NCBI RefSeq assembly: GCF_000419605.1
Contig: NZ_ATTI01000001.1
Coordinates: 2,514,501 to 2,578,500 of the forward strand
From: Sphingomonas phyllosphaerae 5.2
GTDB taxonomy: Bacteria; Pseudomonadota; Alphaproteobacteria; Sphingomonadales; Sphingomonadaceae
DNA length: 64,000 nucleotides
Reading direction: 5' to 3'
A program made the position numbers and the translations under genes. Each line of letters begins with the position of its first letter. Positions within the stretch are counted from its first letter, which is position 1. Shown piece by piece: positions 24,070 through 32,605 of the stretch. The notes below the pieces were generated by a model. The model did not search any database. It was not told the DNA's origin and saw only the letters and a list, made by a program, of their open reading frames with translations.

Positions 24070-24133
24070 GCGAGTGGAGCGAAGCAATCGAACGTCCAGC
24101 GCGTGACGCTCCGGGTTGCTTCGCCACGCTCGC
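24070..24133. repeat. Dispersed palindromic intergenic repeat, copy 2, inside the hydroxyproline operon
   Basis: Arms GCGAGTGGAGCGAAGC (24070-24085) and GCTTCGCCACGCTCGC (24118-24133), imperfectly complementary, of the same type as copies at 11993 and 55124. It fills most of the 110-base gap between epimerase and permease genes and may shape relative expression of the two. Confidence 0.7.
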
Positions 24134-24145
24134 CATGACGATGCA

Positions 24146-25141
24146 TCACACCACCGTGAACCCGCTCCAGAACGGGTCCTCGCGATCGATCCAGATCGTG
24201 TTGAAGCCGGTCGCGATCGCCGAGCCTTCGATCGACGGCACGATCGCCGGCTGCTCGCCGATCATCGTCTCCGCCTCGACACGCCCGATGAAGCGGCTAC
24301 CGATGTAGCTTTCGTGGACGAAGCGGTCGCCGACCCTCAGCCGCCCGGTCGCCGCCAGATGCGCGAGCCGCGCCGACGTTCCGGTTCCGCACGGGCTGCG
24401 ATCGATCGCGCGCTCGCCATAGAATACGGCGTTGCGCCCGTCGGCGCCCTCGCCCTTCGGCTTGTCAGCCCACAGCACATGGCTGACCCCGCGGATCGTC
24501 GGCTCCGCCGGATGCACGGGTTCGTAGATGTCACGCACCATCGCGCGGATCGTGCGGCTCAGCTCCACGATCCGCGCCGCGCCAAGCTCGTCCAGCCCGG
24601 CGTATGCGCCCTGCGGTTCGATGATCGCGTAGTAATTGCCGCCATAGGCGACGTCGATCGAGAGCGGTCCGAACCCCGGAACGTCGATCCGCAACCCGCG
24701 CGTTGCGACATACGCGGGCACGTTGCGGATCTTCACCGATCGCACGCGGTCTCCGTCGGCGAGGTAATCGATCTCGATCACGCCGGCCGGCACCTCGACG
24801 CGCAGCCGGCCCGGCGTCCGTGGGGTGATCAGGCCGTTCTCCAGCCCGAACGTGATCATCCCGATCGTGCCATGCCCGCACATCGGCAGGCACCCCGACG
24901 TCTCGATGAACAGGATCGCGGCATCCGCGTCACCGCACGGCGGATACAGAAACCCGCCCGACATCATGTCGTGCCCGCGCGGCTCGAAGCACAGCCCGGT
25001 GCGGATCCAGTCGAACCGCGCCAGGAAGTCCTGCCGCCGCTCCGCCATGCTGGCGCCGCGCAGCAGCGGGGCGCCCCCGGCCACCAGGCGGACCGGATTG
25101 CCCGCCGTATGGCCATCGATGCAGAAGAACGTGTGGCGCAT
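24146..25141 (-). CDS. 4-hydroxyproline 2-epimerase (proline racemase family)
   Basis: 331 residues of the proline racemase fold. Both catalytic Cys are present: Cys88 in LPMCGHGTIG and Cys251 in SPCGTGTSARLA. A Cys/Cys pair marks racemases and epimerases, whereas trans-3-hydroxyproline dehydratases replace the second Cys with Thr. The start IDGHTAGNPVRLV and DMMSGGFLYPP resemble 4-hydroxyproline epimerases, which turn trans-4-hydroxy-L-proline into cis-4-hydroxy-D-proline in the cytoplasm. The ATG at 25141 shares its A with the stop codon of the upstream deaminase gene (TGATG), so the two are translationally coupled; an in-frame start at 25186 would extend into that gene. Proline racemase is the main alternative. 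Confidence 0.9.
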   Translation of the reverse strand: MRHTFFCIDGHTAGNPVRLVAGGAPLLRGASMAERRQDFLARFDWIRTGLCFEPRGHDMMSGGFLYPPCGDADAAILFIETSGCLPMCGHGTIGMITFGLENGLITPRTPGRLRVEVPAGVIEIDYLADGDRVRSVKIRNVPAYVATRGLRIDVPGFGPLSIDVAYGGNYYAIIEPQGAYAGLDELGAARIVELSRTIRAMVRDIYEPVHPAEPTIRGVSHVLWADKPKGEGADGRNAVFYGERAIDRSPCGTGTSARLAHLAATGRLRVGDRFVHESYIGSRFIGRVEAETMIGEQPAIVPSIEGSAIATGFNTIWIDREDPFWSGFTVV

Positions 25142-26064
25142 CAGGCGGCGAGTGCCGCCTTCAGCACAGGACGCGTCGCGGCGCACTTTTCGACCATCGC
25201 GATCACCTCGGCGCGGCGTGCGCCTTCAAGCGGCAGGCGCGGCAGACGCACCCGCTCCGAACCACGGCCCATGATCTCCTCGGCCAGCTTGATCGACTGC
25301 ACCAGATCGTGCTCGGCATCGAGATGCAGCAGCGGCATGAACCACCGATAGATGCGCCGCGCCTCTTCCCAGTCGCCACGATAAACCGCCGCGATCAGCG
25401 CCACCGACTCCTGCGGGAACGCGCTGGTCAGCCCCGACACCCAGCCGCTGGCGCCCAGCAACATGCCCTCCAGCGCGACGTCGTCGAGCCCGGCCATCAC
25501 GACGTAGCGGTCGCCAAAGCGATTGATCACGTCGGTGAAGCGACGCGGATCGGGCGCGCTCTCCTTGACCGCGACGATGTTCCTGACCGGCTCCAGCAGC
25601 TCGAGCGTCGCGAAATCCACGGAAACGCGGTACGCAGGCGGGTTGTTGTACAGCATGATCGGCAGGCCGGTCGCTTCCGCCACCGTACGGAAATGCGTCG
25701 CCAGTTCGTTCGGCGTCGGCACATAGACCATCGCGGGCAGCAGCATCAGCGCGTCCACGCCGATCTCCTCGACCTCCTGCGCGAACGCGGCCGCACGTCC
25801 GGTCGTGAATTCGGAAACGCCGCACACCAGCGGCACGCGTCCACCGACCGCTTCGACGCCCGCGCGCAGCACCGCATGCTTCTCGGCGACATCCAGCGAG
25901 TTGTTCTCGCCGCAGGTGCCGAGCAGGATCAGTCCGTCGACCCCGTCCTCCACCAGAGCGACCAGACCGCGCTGCGTCGCATCGATATCCACCGACCCGT
26001 CAGCCGCGAACTGCGTCGTTGCCGCGGGGTAGACGCCCGTCCACATGCTCGAACCAGAAACCAC
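25141..26064 (-). CDS. DapA/NAL-family lyase, probable delta1-pyrroline-4-hydroxy-2-carboxylate deaminase
   Basis: About 307 residues of the dihydrodipicolinate synthase TIM-barrel family. Counting from the Met at 26046, the Schiff-base Lys is 161 (AVKESA) and the proton-relay Tyr is 133 (MLYNNPP), the same numbers as in E. coli DapA. In hydroxyproline operons this family supplies the deaminase that converts the dehydrogenase product to 2-oxoglutarate semialdehyde. The GTG at 26064 has GGAGGA four bases upstream and is chosen; the ATG at 26046 gives the family-like N terminus MWTGVYPA but lacks a ribosome site. First gene of its operon, just downstream of operator B. Another DapA-type aldolase activity is possible. 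Confidence 0.85.
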   Translation of the reverse strand: MVSGSSMWTGVYPAATTQFAADGSVDIDATQRGLVALVEDGVDGLILLGTCGENNSLDVAEKHAVLRAGVEAVGGRVPLVCGVSEFTTGRAAAFAQEVEEIGVDALMLLPAMVYVPTPNELATHFRTVAEATGLPIMLYNNPPAYRVSVDFATLELLEPVRNIVAVKESAPDPRRFTDVINRFGDRYVVMAGLDDVALEGMLLGASGWVSGLTSAFPQESVALIAAVYRGDWEEARRIYRWFMPLLHLDAEHDLVQSIKLAEEIMGRGSERVRLPRLPLEGARRAEVIAMVEKCAATRPVLKAALAA

Positions 26065-26087
26065 ATCGTCCTCCATGACCATGAGTT

Positions 26088-26097
26088 TCGTATACGA
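26088..26097. promoter_or_regulatory. Predicted regulator operator B upstream of the hydroxyproline operon
   Basis: Perfect ten-base palindrome TCGTATACGA, within TTTCGTATACGATAT, lying 24 bases before the GTG of the deaminase gene. It shares TATACGATA with operators A and C. Confidence 0.6.
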
Positions 26098-26116
26098 TAT
26101 AAAATGGTGCCTGCAA
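26089..26116 (-). promoter_or_regulatory. Candidate promoter of the hydroxyproline operon
   Basis: On the minus strand TTGCAG (26111-26116) and TATACG (26089-26094) are 16 bases apart. The -10 element coincides with operator B, as in the GH127 promoter. Confidence 0.4.
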
Positions 26117-26150
26117 AGCACTTTCGCGGGAAAATACTGCGAACCGTGCG

Positions 26151-27119
26151 CTACATCTCCCCGCGTGCGCGGCGGATCGCGTACCATTTCTTCACGTTAG
26201 CGTTATGCTCTGCCAACGTGTCGGCGAAGACGTGCCCGCCCGTCCCGTCGGCGACGAAATACAGCGCCTTCGACGCCGCCGGATCGAGCACCGCATCGAT
26301 CGACAATTTCCCGGGATTGGCGATCGGCTCGATCGGCAGCCCGGCCTCGGCGTAGGTGTTATAGCCGTTCTTCGCGCGCAGTTCCGATTGGCGGATGCGC
26401 CGCCCCAGTGGTCGCCCCTTCGTGATCGGGTAAATGACGGTCGGATCGGCTTGCAGCGGCATACCCAGCCGCAGCCGGTTGCCATAGACCGCCGCCACCG
26501 TCCGCCGCTCGGCCGGCTTGCCGGTTTCCTTCTCGACGATCGAGGCCAGGATGATCGCCTGCGCGGGCGTCTTGACCACCGCGCCGGGCTTGCGCGCGTT
26601 CCACGCGGTAGCGAGATAGTCCTTCATCGCCGTCTGCATCCGCGCGAGCACTGCGCCGCGCGCTTCGTCGCGCTCGAACGCATAGCCGCCCGGCAACACC
26701 GATCCTTCGGCCGGCACCTTCACGTCGCCGCGCAGCGCCTGCGCCTTGATCAGCACGTCGCGGACCATCACCGACGGCAGCCCTTCCGGAATCACCACCA
26801 GCCGCTGCACCGCCTTGCCGCCCTGCAGGATCTCCAGCACCTGCGCCGCGCTGGCGTGGTCGGGAAAGGCATATTCGCCGGCCTTGATCGGCGCGCCCGA
26901 CCCGAACACGCGCGCCTGCCAGCGGAAGCGGCCGGCGGAGCCGATCACGCCCGCCTTCTCCAGCGTCCGCGCCGCGGCGGCGAGGCTCGCCCCCTCCGCG
27001 ATCTCGACATTGGCGGCGCGCGGCAACGGCCCGGCGCCCTTCCAGCCGTAGCCGAGCCAGAATCCCGCTGCGAGCAGCAGCAGCCCGGCAAGTATCGCGA
27101 AACAGCCGAGCCTGCGCAT
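26151..27119 (-). CDS. mltG: Endolytic murein transglycosylase
   Basis: 322 residues of the MltG/YceG family, which cleaves nascent glycan strands at the inner membrane and sets their length. One N-terminal membrane helix (residues 5-27) anchors a LysM-like segment and the catalytic domain. The hallmark ASIVEKETG carries the catalytic Glu; YGNRLRLGMPLQADPTVIYP and NTYAEAGLPIEPIANPGKLSIDAVLDP are also conserved. It follows fabF by ten bases, the usual place for mltG in alphaproteobacteria, and is the last gene of the fatty-acid operon. Its 3' end is only about 54 bases from operator B of the hydroxyproline operon on the same strand; I see no clear terminator between them. Confidence 0.95.
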   Translation of the reverse strand: MRRLGCFAILAGLLLLAAGFWLGYGWKGAGPLPRAANVEIAEGASLAAAARTLEKAGVIGSAGRFRWQARVFGSGAPIKAGEYAFPDHASAAQVLEILQGGKAVQRLVVIPEGLPSVMVRDVLIKAQALRGDVKVPAEGSVLPGGYAFERDEARGAVLARMQTAMKDYLATAWNARKPGAVVKTPAQAIILASIVEKETGKPAERRTVAAVYGNRLRLGMPLQADPTVIYPITKGRPLGRRIRQSELRAKNGYNTYAEAGLPIEPIANPGKLSIDAVLDPAASKALYFVADGTGGHVFADTLAEHNANVKKWYAIRRARGEM

Positions 27120-27129
27120 CGTACGTATC

Positions 27130-28386
27130 CTAGATCGACTTCATCACCAGCGAGGCATTGGTCCCGCCAAAGCCGAAGCTGTTGTTCAGCACCGCACGCA
27201 CTTCGCGCTTGCGCGCGACATGCGGCACCAGGTCGACGCCCTCGGCGCCCTCGGAAGGATTGTCGAGGTTCAGCGTCGGCGGCACGATCTGGTCGCGCAT
27301 CGCCAGGATGCAGAAGATGCTTTCCACCGCCCCCGCGCCGCCGAGCAGGTGCCCGATCGCCGACTTGGTCGAACTCATCGACAATCCGCCGATCGCGTCG
27401 CCGAACAGCCGCTTGACCGCACCCAGCTCGATCATGTCCGCCATCGTCGAGGTGCCATGCGCGTTGATGTAGTCGATGTCGGACATCGCCAGACCGGACT
27501 TGCGCATCGCCATCTCCATCGCGCGATACGCCCCCGACCCCTCCGGCTCGGGCGCCGTCACGTGGAAGGCGTCGCCCGACAGGCCGTAGCCGACGACTTC
27601 GCAATAGATCTTCGCGCCGCGCGCCTTGGCCCGCTCATATTCCTCGAGCACGACCACGCCGGCGCCTTCGCCCATCACGAAGCCGTCGCGGTCCCGGTCA
27701 TAGGGCCGGCTCGCCTGTTCCGGCCGGTCGTTGAAGCTGGTGTTGAGCGCGCGCGCCGCCGCGAACCCCGCTATTCCGATCGGACACACCGTGCTTTCCG
27801 ATCCGCCAGCCAGCATCACGTCGGCATCGTCCAGCGCGATCATCCGCGCGGCGTCGCCGATCGAATGCGCGCCCGTCGAACAGGCGGTGACCACCGCGTG
27901 GTTCGGCCCCATCAAACCGTATTTGATCGATACCTGACCCGAGATCAGGTTGATGAGCCGACCGTGGACGAAATGCGGGCTGACGCGCTTCGGTCCCTTT
28001 TCGGCGAGGACGAGCGATTCGCTCTCTATCCCCGGCAGCCCGCCGATGCCCGAGCCGATCGAGCAACCCGCGCGGAAGCGCTCCGCCTCGCTCATTTCGG
28101 TGAGGCCGGCATCCTCGAGTGCCTGTCCGGCGGCATCGATGCCGTACACGATGAACGGATCGACCTGCCGCTGCACCTTGTGATCGACCCGCTTGTCGGG
28201 GTCGAAGCCGTAAGGATGATCGGCCGGCTTCACCTCGCAGGCGATGGTGCATTTCTGGTCCGACGCATCGAAACGCGTGATCGGGCCTGCACCCGATTTG
28301 CCGGCGATCAGGTTCGCCCAGGCTGTTTCCACATCCGCCCCCAGCGGGGTGACCAGGCCAAGTCCGGTGATGACGACGCGACGCAT
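27130..28386 (-). CDS. fabF: 3-oxoacyl-[acyl-carrier-protein] synthase II
   Basis: 418 residues of the thiolase-fold condensing enzyme that extends acyl-ACP with malonyl-ACP in type II fatty acid synthesis. The Cys-His-His triad is intact: Cys169 in VVTACSTGAHS, His310 in YINAHGTST and His346 in KSAIGHLLGGAG. The length is normal for FabF. GAAGGGAAG precedes the ATG with good spacing. It lies 159 bases after acpP and directly before mltG. FabB is an alternative but the length, context and PFIVYGIDAAGQALEDAGL segment favour FabF. Confidence 0.97.
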   Translation of the reverse strand: MRRVVITGLGLVTPLGADVETAWANLIAGKSGAGPITRFDASDQKCTIACEVKPADHPYGFDPDKRVDHKVQRQVDPFIVYGIDAAGQALEDAGLTEMSEAERFRAGCSIGSGIGGLPGIESESLVLAEKGPKRVSPHFVHGRLINLISGQVSIKYGLMGPNHAVVTACSTGAHSIGDAARMIALDDADVMLAGGSESTVCPIGIAGFAAARALNTSFNDRPEQASRPYDRDRDGFVMGEGAGVVVLEEYERAKARGAKIYCEVVGYGLSGDAFHVTAPEPEGSGAYRAMEMAMRKSGLAMSDIDYINAHGTSTMADMIELGAVKRLFGDAIGGLSMSSTKSAIGHLLGGAGAVESIFCILAMRDQIVPPTLNLDNPSEGAEGVDLVPHVARKREVRAVLNNSFGFGGTNASLVMKSI

Positions 28387-28545
28387 AGGCTTCCCTTCTT
28401 GCCGGTACCGCGCCTCTCCTTCGCGCGGACGGCCGTAAAACGAAACGGCTCCCCACCCTTAGCCAAGGACGGGAAGCCGCTCAAATCGTTCGACTGCCAG
28501 GCATCGGCGCGGGCGCTTCGCACCCCGCCGGCCCGGCACAGGGGC

Positions 28546-28782
28546 TCAGCCCTTGTGCTCGTCGATATAGGTGATCGCGTCCTTGACGGTCGAGATCTTC
28601 TCGGCGGCGTCGTCCGGGATCTCGACCCCGAATTCTTCCTCGAAGGCCATCACCAGCTCAACGATGTCGAGGCTGTCCGCGCCCAGATCGTCGATGAAGC
28701 TGGCGTCCTCGGTCACCTTGTCGGCCTCGACGCCGAGATGCTCGACGACGATCTTCTTCACGCGGTCGGCGGTCTCGCTCAT
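28546..28782 (-). CDS. acpP: Acyl carrier protein
   Basis: 78 residues, acidic, the carrier of growing acyl chains in fatty acid synthesis. The 4'-phosphopantetheine attachment site is Ser37 in [19 protein letters not shown]. The start at 28782 has AGAGGG seven bases upstream and gives the standard [18 protein letters not shown] terminus; the frame is open to 28950 but that extension has no ACP similarity. It lies between fabG and fabF. A 354-base gap before it suggests its own promoter, as expected for a very highly expressed protein. Confidence 0.97.
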   Translation of the reverse strand: MSETADRVKKIVVEHLGVEADKVTEDASFIDDLGADSLDIVELVMAFEEEFGVEIPDDAAEKISTVKDAITYIDEHKG

Positions 28783-29136
28783 AACTTTCCCTCTTTCGAT
28801 TTGGGGGGTAGATTTAGAATTCATGAACGCAGGTAGAGCCGGTCGGCCCGCCTGACAAGTCCGTGTGTGCGGCAAGCCGGCCGACAGGCGCGGCGACGGT
28901 CTTTTACACGCGCAGGCCGTACCGCAGCCGTGGGCATGAGCGGCCCGCACCCCACGCGTCGGCCGGCGGCAACAGCAACGGCACGCAGGTCCGCCGCATC
29001 GCTACCAGCAGCCCGATCCCCGGACGACCTTGATCCAGCGCCGCATCGTGCATCTCCCCGCCGCGTCCGATCATCACACGTCCGGCGCTCGCCGCAAAGC
29101 GCCAGGCATCCTTGATCGCCACCGCGGGTCAGCCGG
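28783..29136. other. fabG-acpP intergenic region
   Basis: 354 bases without a convincing gene. A minus-strand frame at 28904-29122 (72 codons) starts with GTG shortly after fabG but has no ribosome site and no family I recognise, so it is not called. On the minus strand TTGTCA (28853-28858) and TACCTG (28830-28835), 17 bases apart, are a weak promoter candidate for acpP. Confidence 0.4.
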
Positions 29137-29880
29137 TCAGACCATCGCCATCCCGCCGTTGACGTGGATGGTCTGCCCGGTGACGTACCCCGCCTCCTTC
29201 GACGCCAGATAGACGACCGCGGCGGCGATGTCCTCGCCCGTCCCCAGGTCGCCCGCCGGGATGCGTGCGGTCAGCGCGGCCTTCTGCGCGTCGGGCAACC
29301 CGTCCGTCATCGCCGAGCGGATGAAGCCCGGCGCGACGCAATTGACGGTGATGTTCCGGCTGGCCAGCTCCTGCGCCAGCGCCTTGGACATACCGACGAG
29401 GCCGGCCTTCGACGCGGCGTAGTTCGCCTGCCCCGGATTGCCGGTCTGCCCCACCACCGAGGTGATCGAGATCACGCGCCCGAACCGCTGCTTCATCATC
29501 GGCTTGGCCGCGGCGCGGATCAGCCGGAACGCCGCCTCCAGGTTGACGCGGATCACCTGATCCCATTCGTCGTCCTTCATCCGCATCGCCAGATTGTCGC
29601 GCGTGACGCCGGCATTGTTGACGAGGATGTCGATTCGCCCGCCCAGCGCCTGCACGGCCTGCGGCACCAGCGCATCCACCGCCGCGGCATCCGACAGGTC
29701 GCACGGCAAGGCGACATGCCCCTCGCCGCCCAACTCGCCCAGGAACGCCTCCAGCTTGGCGACATTCGACCCCGACACCGCCAGCCGCGCACCACGCGCC
29801 GCCAGCCCCTTCGCGATCGCCGACCCGATTCCTCCGGAAGCGCCGGTGACCAGCGCGGTCATGCCTGTAAGGTCGAACAT
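29137..29880 (-). CDS. fabG: 3-oxoacyl-[acyl-carrier-protein] reductase
   Basis: 247-residue short-chain dehydrogenase that reduces 3-oxoacyl-ACP with NADPH. The cofactor motif TGASGGIG (12-19), NNAG (88-91) and the catalytic Ser141, Tyr154 and Lys158 (YAASK) are present, and the C terminus ends in the typical GQTIHVNGGMAMV. Its operon position between fabD and acpP distinguishes it from other SDRs. The start follows the fabD stop by 52 bases. Confidence 0.97.
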   Translation of the reverse strand: MFDLTGMTALVTGASGGIGSAIAKGLAARGARLAVSGSNVAKLEAFLGELGGEGHVALPCDLSDAAAVDALVPQAVQALGGRIDILVNNAGVTRDNLAMRMKDDEWDQVIRVNLEAAFRLIRAAAKPMMKQRFGRVISITSVVGQTGNPGQANYAASKAGLVGMSKALAQELASRNITVNCVAPGFIRSAMTDGLPDAQKAALTARIPAGDLGTGEDIAAAVVYLASKEAGYVTGQTIHVNGGMAMV

Positions 29881-29932
29881 TGATTACTCCGTTGATTGAT
29901 CTTCGCGAAGGCGCACGTCGAGCGCGGGAACG

Positions 29933-30892
29933 TCACATCTTCTTCAGCAGGGCCTCGACATCGTCCATCGAAACCACGCTGACCGTCTCGACGTCCGGCG
30001 CGATGCGCTTGACCATCGGCGAAAGCACCTTGCCGCCGAACTCGACGAACTCGGTCACGCCGGCCTCCACCATCGCCAGCACCGATTCGCGCCATCGCAC
30101 CCGCCCGGTCACCTGCTCGACCAGCAGCCGCCGGATCGCGCCCGGATCGGCCACCGCCGCGGCATCGACGTTCGCGAACACCGGCACCAGCGGCGCGCGC
30201 AGGTCGGCCTCGGCCAGTGCGCCCTCCATTACGCGCGCAGCATCCTCCATCAATGCGCAGTGGAACGGCGCCGATACCGGCAGCAGCACCGCGCGCTTGG
30301 CGCCCATATCCTTGGCCAGTGCGACTGCGCGTTCCACCGCAAGGCGATGGCCGGAAATGACGACCTGCGACGGATCGTTGTCGTTGGCGACCGTGCAGAC
30401 CAACGTCTCGCCGCTCTCGTTCAGGATCGTATCGACCGCTGCACCCGCAATCGCCTGCGCCTTCTCGACATCGGCGCCCAGCAGCGCCGCCATCGCACCC
30501 TCACCGACCGGCACCGCCGCCTGCATCGCACGTCCGCGCGTTTTCAGCAGCCGCGCGGTGGTGCCGAGATCGAGCGCCTCCGCGCCGCACAGCGCGCTGT
30601 ATTCGCCCAGTGAGTGCCCCGCGACATAATCGGCCTTGTCGGACAGTCGCACGCCGCCTTCGCGCGTCAGCACGCGCAACGTCGCGATCGCATTGGCCAT
30701 GATCGCTGGCTGCGCATTCTCGGTCAGCGTCAGTTCGTCCTGCGGCCCCTCGGCCATCAACCGACGCAGGTTCTGCCCCAGCGCCTCGTCGACTTCGCCG
30801 AATACCTCCCGCGCCACCGCAGACGCATCGGCCAGCGCCGCCCCCATGCCGACCGCCTGGCTGCCCTGACCCGGAAAGATGAACGCGCGCAT
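29933..30892 (-). CDS. fabD: Malonyl-CoA-acyl carrier protein transacylase
   Basis: 319 residues; transfers malonyl groups from CoA to ACP. The N terminus has FIFPGQGSQAVGMG, the nucleophile is Ser94 in AGHSLGEYSAL, and the partner His is in SAPFHCALM. The C-terminal VRWRESV and GGKVLSPMVKRI segments are standard. GGAGGA four bases before the ATG is one of the strongest ribosome sites in the window. It is the first gene of the fabD-fabG-acpP-fabF-mltG run, and a -35/-10 pair is visible upstream. Confidence 0.97.
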   Translation of the reverse strand: MRAFIFPGQGSQAVGMGAALADASAVAREVFGEVDEALGQNLRRLMAEGPQDELTLTENAQPAIMANAIATLRVLTREGGVRLSDKADYVAGHSLGEYSALCGAEALDLGTTARLLKTRGRAMQAAVPVGEGAMAALLGADVEKAQAIAGAAVDTILNESGETLVCTVANDNDPSQVVISGHRLAVERAVALAKDMGAKRAVLLPVSAPFHCALMEDAARVMEGALAEADLRAPLVPVFANVDAAAVADPGAIRRLLVEQVTGRVRWRESVLAMVEAGVTEFVEFGGKVLSPMVKRIAPDVETVSVVSMDDVEALLKKM

Positions 30893-31202
30893 ATGGTCCT
30901 CCGTTTAAGGCCGCGCTGCTAGGCCCGCCGCCCGCCGCGGGTCAACCGCGCTGGCGATTCGGCGGTGGCTGTGGCATAGGAGAACACTGGCCCGCAGGCG
31001 TTTAATCCAACGCGGGATCGTCTCAACATTCGCAACATTCGCGTCCCAACATTCGGTTGCGCGAACGGCGATTATGGGCCATAGCGCAGGGGCTTCGGGC
31101 GGAAGGGGTTCACCCTTGCCGCCCTTTGCCGTTGGAACGACAGCCGGAGGGGCGTTACGCATGGGGCGTACGTCAGCGATCGGCCAACATGAAGGTACAT
31201 GC
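30893..31202. other. Divergent fabD-rpsF intergenic region with three CAACATTCG repeats
   Basis: 310 bases without a gene. It holds the fabD promoter candidate and three exact copies of CAACATTCG at 31024-31032, 31033-31041 and 31047-31055. I see no clear -35/-10 pair for rpsF. Confidence 0.5.
30917..30945 (-). promoter_or_regulatory. Candidate fabD promoter
   Basis: On the minus strand TTGACC (30940-30945) and CTAGCA (30917-30922) are separated by 17 bases, 25 bases ahead of the fabD start codon. The -35 matches the housekeeping consensus well, the -10 only partly. Confidence 0.45.
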
Positions 31203-31649
31203 ATGGCTCTGTATGAGCATGTGTTCCTTGCGCGCCAGGATCTGGCACAGGCGCAGGTGGACACGCTGGCGGAAAACGCCACGAAGATCGTCGAGGAACG
31301 CGGCGGCAAGGTCGTCAAGACCGAGACCTGGGGCCTGCGTTCGCTGGCTTACCGCATCGCGAAGAACCGCAAGGCGCATTACGTGATGCTCGAGATCGAC
31401 GCGCCGGGCGACACCGTCGCCGAGCTGGAGCGTCAGACCAGCATCAACGAGGACGTGATCCGCTACATGACTGTCCGTGTGGACGAGCATGAAGCCGGCC
31501 CGACCGTGATGATGCGCAAGCAGGAGCGTGATCGCGAGCGTCGTGGCGACCGTGAGGGTGGCCGTGGCGAGCGCGGCGATCGTGGTGACCGCGGCGGCGA
31601 CCGTGGTGATCGTGGCCCCCGTCGTGACCGTGAAGAGGAGGCCGCATAA
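31203..31649 (+). CDS. rpsF: 30S ribosomal protein S6
   Basis: 148 residues. Residues 1-100 are the S6 ferredoxin-like fold ([14 protein letters not shown] at the start, [20 protein letters not shown] in the core), which binds S18 and 16S rRNA in the small subunit. The tail from about residue 107 is a low-complexity Arg/Gly/Asp-rich stretch made of RGD, GDR and GER repeats, longer than in E. coli S6. The start at 31203 fits the S6 N terminus; the frame is open further up without S6 similarity. Its stop overlaps the rpsR start (TAATG). Confidence 0.96.
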   Translation: MALYEHVFLARQDLAQAQVDTLAENATKIVEERGGKVVKTETWGLRSLAYRIAKNRKAHYVMLEIDAPGDTVAELERQTSINEDVIRYMTVRVDEHEAGPTVMMRKQERDRERRGDREGGRGERGDRGDRGGDRGDRGPRRDREEEAA

Positions 31650-31873
31650 TGGCGCGTCCGTTTTTCCGCCGCCGCAAGTCGTGCCCGTTCAGCGCCAAGG
31701 ATGCGCCCCGGATCGACTATAAGGACGTCCGGCTGCTGCAGGGCTTCGTGTCCGAGCGTGGCAAGATCGTCCCGTCGCGCATCACCTCGGTGAGCGCGAA
31801 GAAGCAGCGCGAGCTGGCGCAGGCGATCAAGCGCGCGCGTCACCTGGGCCTGCTGCCCTACGTCGTGAAGTAA
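31649..31873 (+). CDS. rpsR: 30S ribosomal protein S18
   Basis: 74 residues, the S6 partner on the platform of the small subunit. [15 protein letters not shown], the [23 protein letters not shown] segment and the C-terminal [11 protein letters not shown] are diagnostic. It overlaps the rpsF stop by one base and is followed by rplI after 12 bases. Confidence 0.98.
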   Translation: MARPFFRRRKSCPFSAKDAPRIDYKDVRLLQGFVSERGKIVPSRITSVSAKKQRELAQAIKRARHLGLLPYVVK

Positions 31874-31885
31874 GGAGAAGAGCAG

Positions 31886-32479
31886 ATGGATATCATCCTG
31901 CTTGAGCGCGTCGAGAAGCTCGGCGGCATCGGCGACGTGGTGAAGGTAAAGGACGGCTTTGCCCGTAACTACCTGCTCCCGAACAAGAAGGCGCTGCGCG
32001 CCAACGAAGCCAACCGCAAGGTGTTCGAGGCCAACCGCGCCCGCATCGAGTCCGACAACGCCTCGCGTCGCACCGACGCCGAGAAGGAAGCCGGCTCGTT
32101 CAAGGACGCGCAGATCACGCTGATCCGTCAGTCGTCGAACACCGGCCAGCTCTACGGCTCGGTCGCGGTGCGTGATCTGATCGAAGCACTGCAGGCCGAC
32201 GGTCACAAGGTGACCAAGAGCCAGGTGGTGCTGGATCGTCCGATCAAGTCGATCGGCCTGTACGACGTTCGCGTGCAGTTGCACCCGGAAGTCGTCGTGA
32301 CCGTCAAGGTCAACGTCGCACGCTCGCCGGAAGAGGCCGAGATGCAGACGCAGGGCGTCGACGTCATGGCACAGGTCTTCGAGGAAGGTCGCGATCAGGG
32401 CGGTTTCACCGAGGATTACGATCCCAACGCGGAGCCCGGCGCCACCGCCGAGACGCAGCAGGACGAAGCGCAGGGCTAG
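31886..32479 (+). CDS. rplI: 50S ribosomal protein L9
   Basis: 197 residues; binds 23S rRNA with its N-terminal domain and reaches across the ribosome with a long helix. MDIILLERVEKLGGIGDVVKVKDGFARNYL is the signature, followed by the connecting helix and the C-terminal domain (about 80-150). The product is longer than E. coli L9 because of an acidic tail rich in Glu and Gln after residue 150. AGGAGAAGAGCAG precedes the ATG. It is last in the operon and is followed by a strong terminator. Confidence 0.97.
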   Translation: MDIILLERVEKLGGIGDVVKVKDGFARNYLLPNKKALRANEANRKVFEANRARIESDNASRRTDAEKEAGSFKDAQITLIRQSSNTGQLYGSVAVRDLIEALQADGHKVTKSQVVLDRPIKSIGLYDVRVQLHPEVVVTVKVNVARSPEEAEMQTQGVDVMAQVFEEGRDQGGFTEDYDPNAEPGATAETQQDEAQG

Positions 32480-32519
32480 GGCCCTGACGCGCCGTGCCAA
32501 GCACGCGTGCCGAATGAAG

Positions 32520-32553
32520 AAAGGCCCGCCCGGAGAAATCCGGGCGGGCCTTT
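32520..32553 (+). terminator. Strong intrinsic terminator after rplI
   Basis: Perfect 15-pair stem AAAGGCCCGCCCGGA/TCCGGGCGGGCCTTT closed by a GAAA tetraloop. Because of the flanking A and T residues it could act in both directions. Confidence 0.9.
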
Positions 32554-32605
32554 CGGTGTTAACGCGGCCGAAGGGGGAGACGGCAGCGTCCTCGGGGAGC
32601 GTGGT

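Noticed and set aside
24146..25141. Trans-3-hydroxy-L-proline dehydratase as identity of the racemase-family gene
   Set aside because: That enzyme has Thr in place of the second catalytic Cys; here both Cys are present, favouring an epimerase or racemase.
28904..29122. 72-codon minus-strand frame between fabG and acpP
   Set aside because: It starts with GTG without a ribosome site, ends in a compositionally odd Arg/Cys stretch, and matches no family I recognise.
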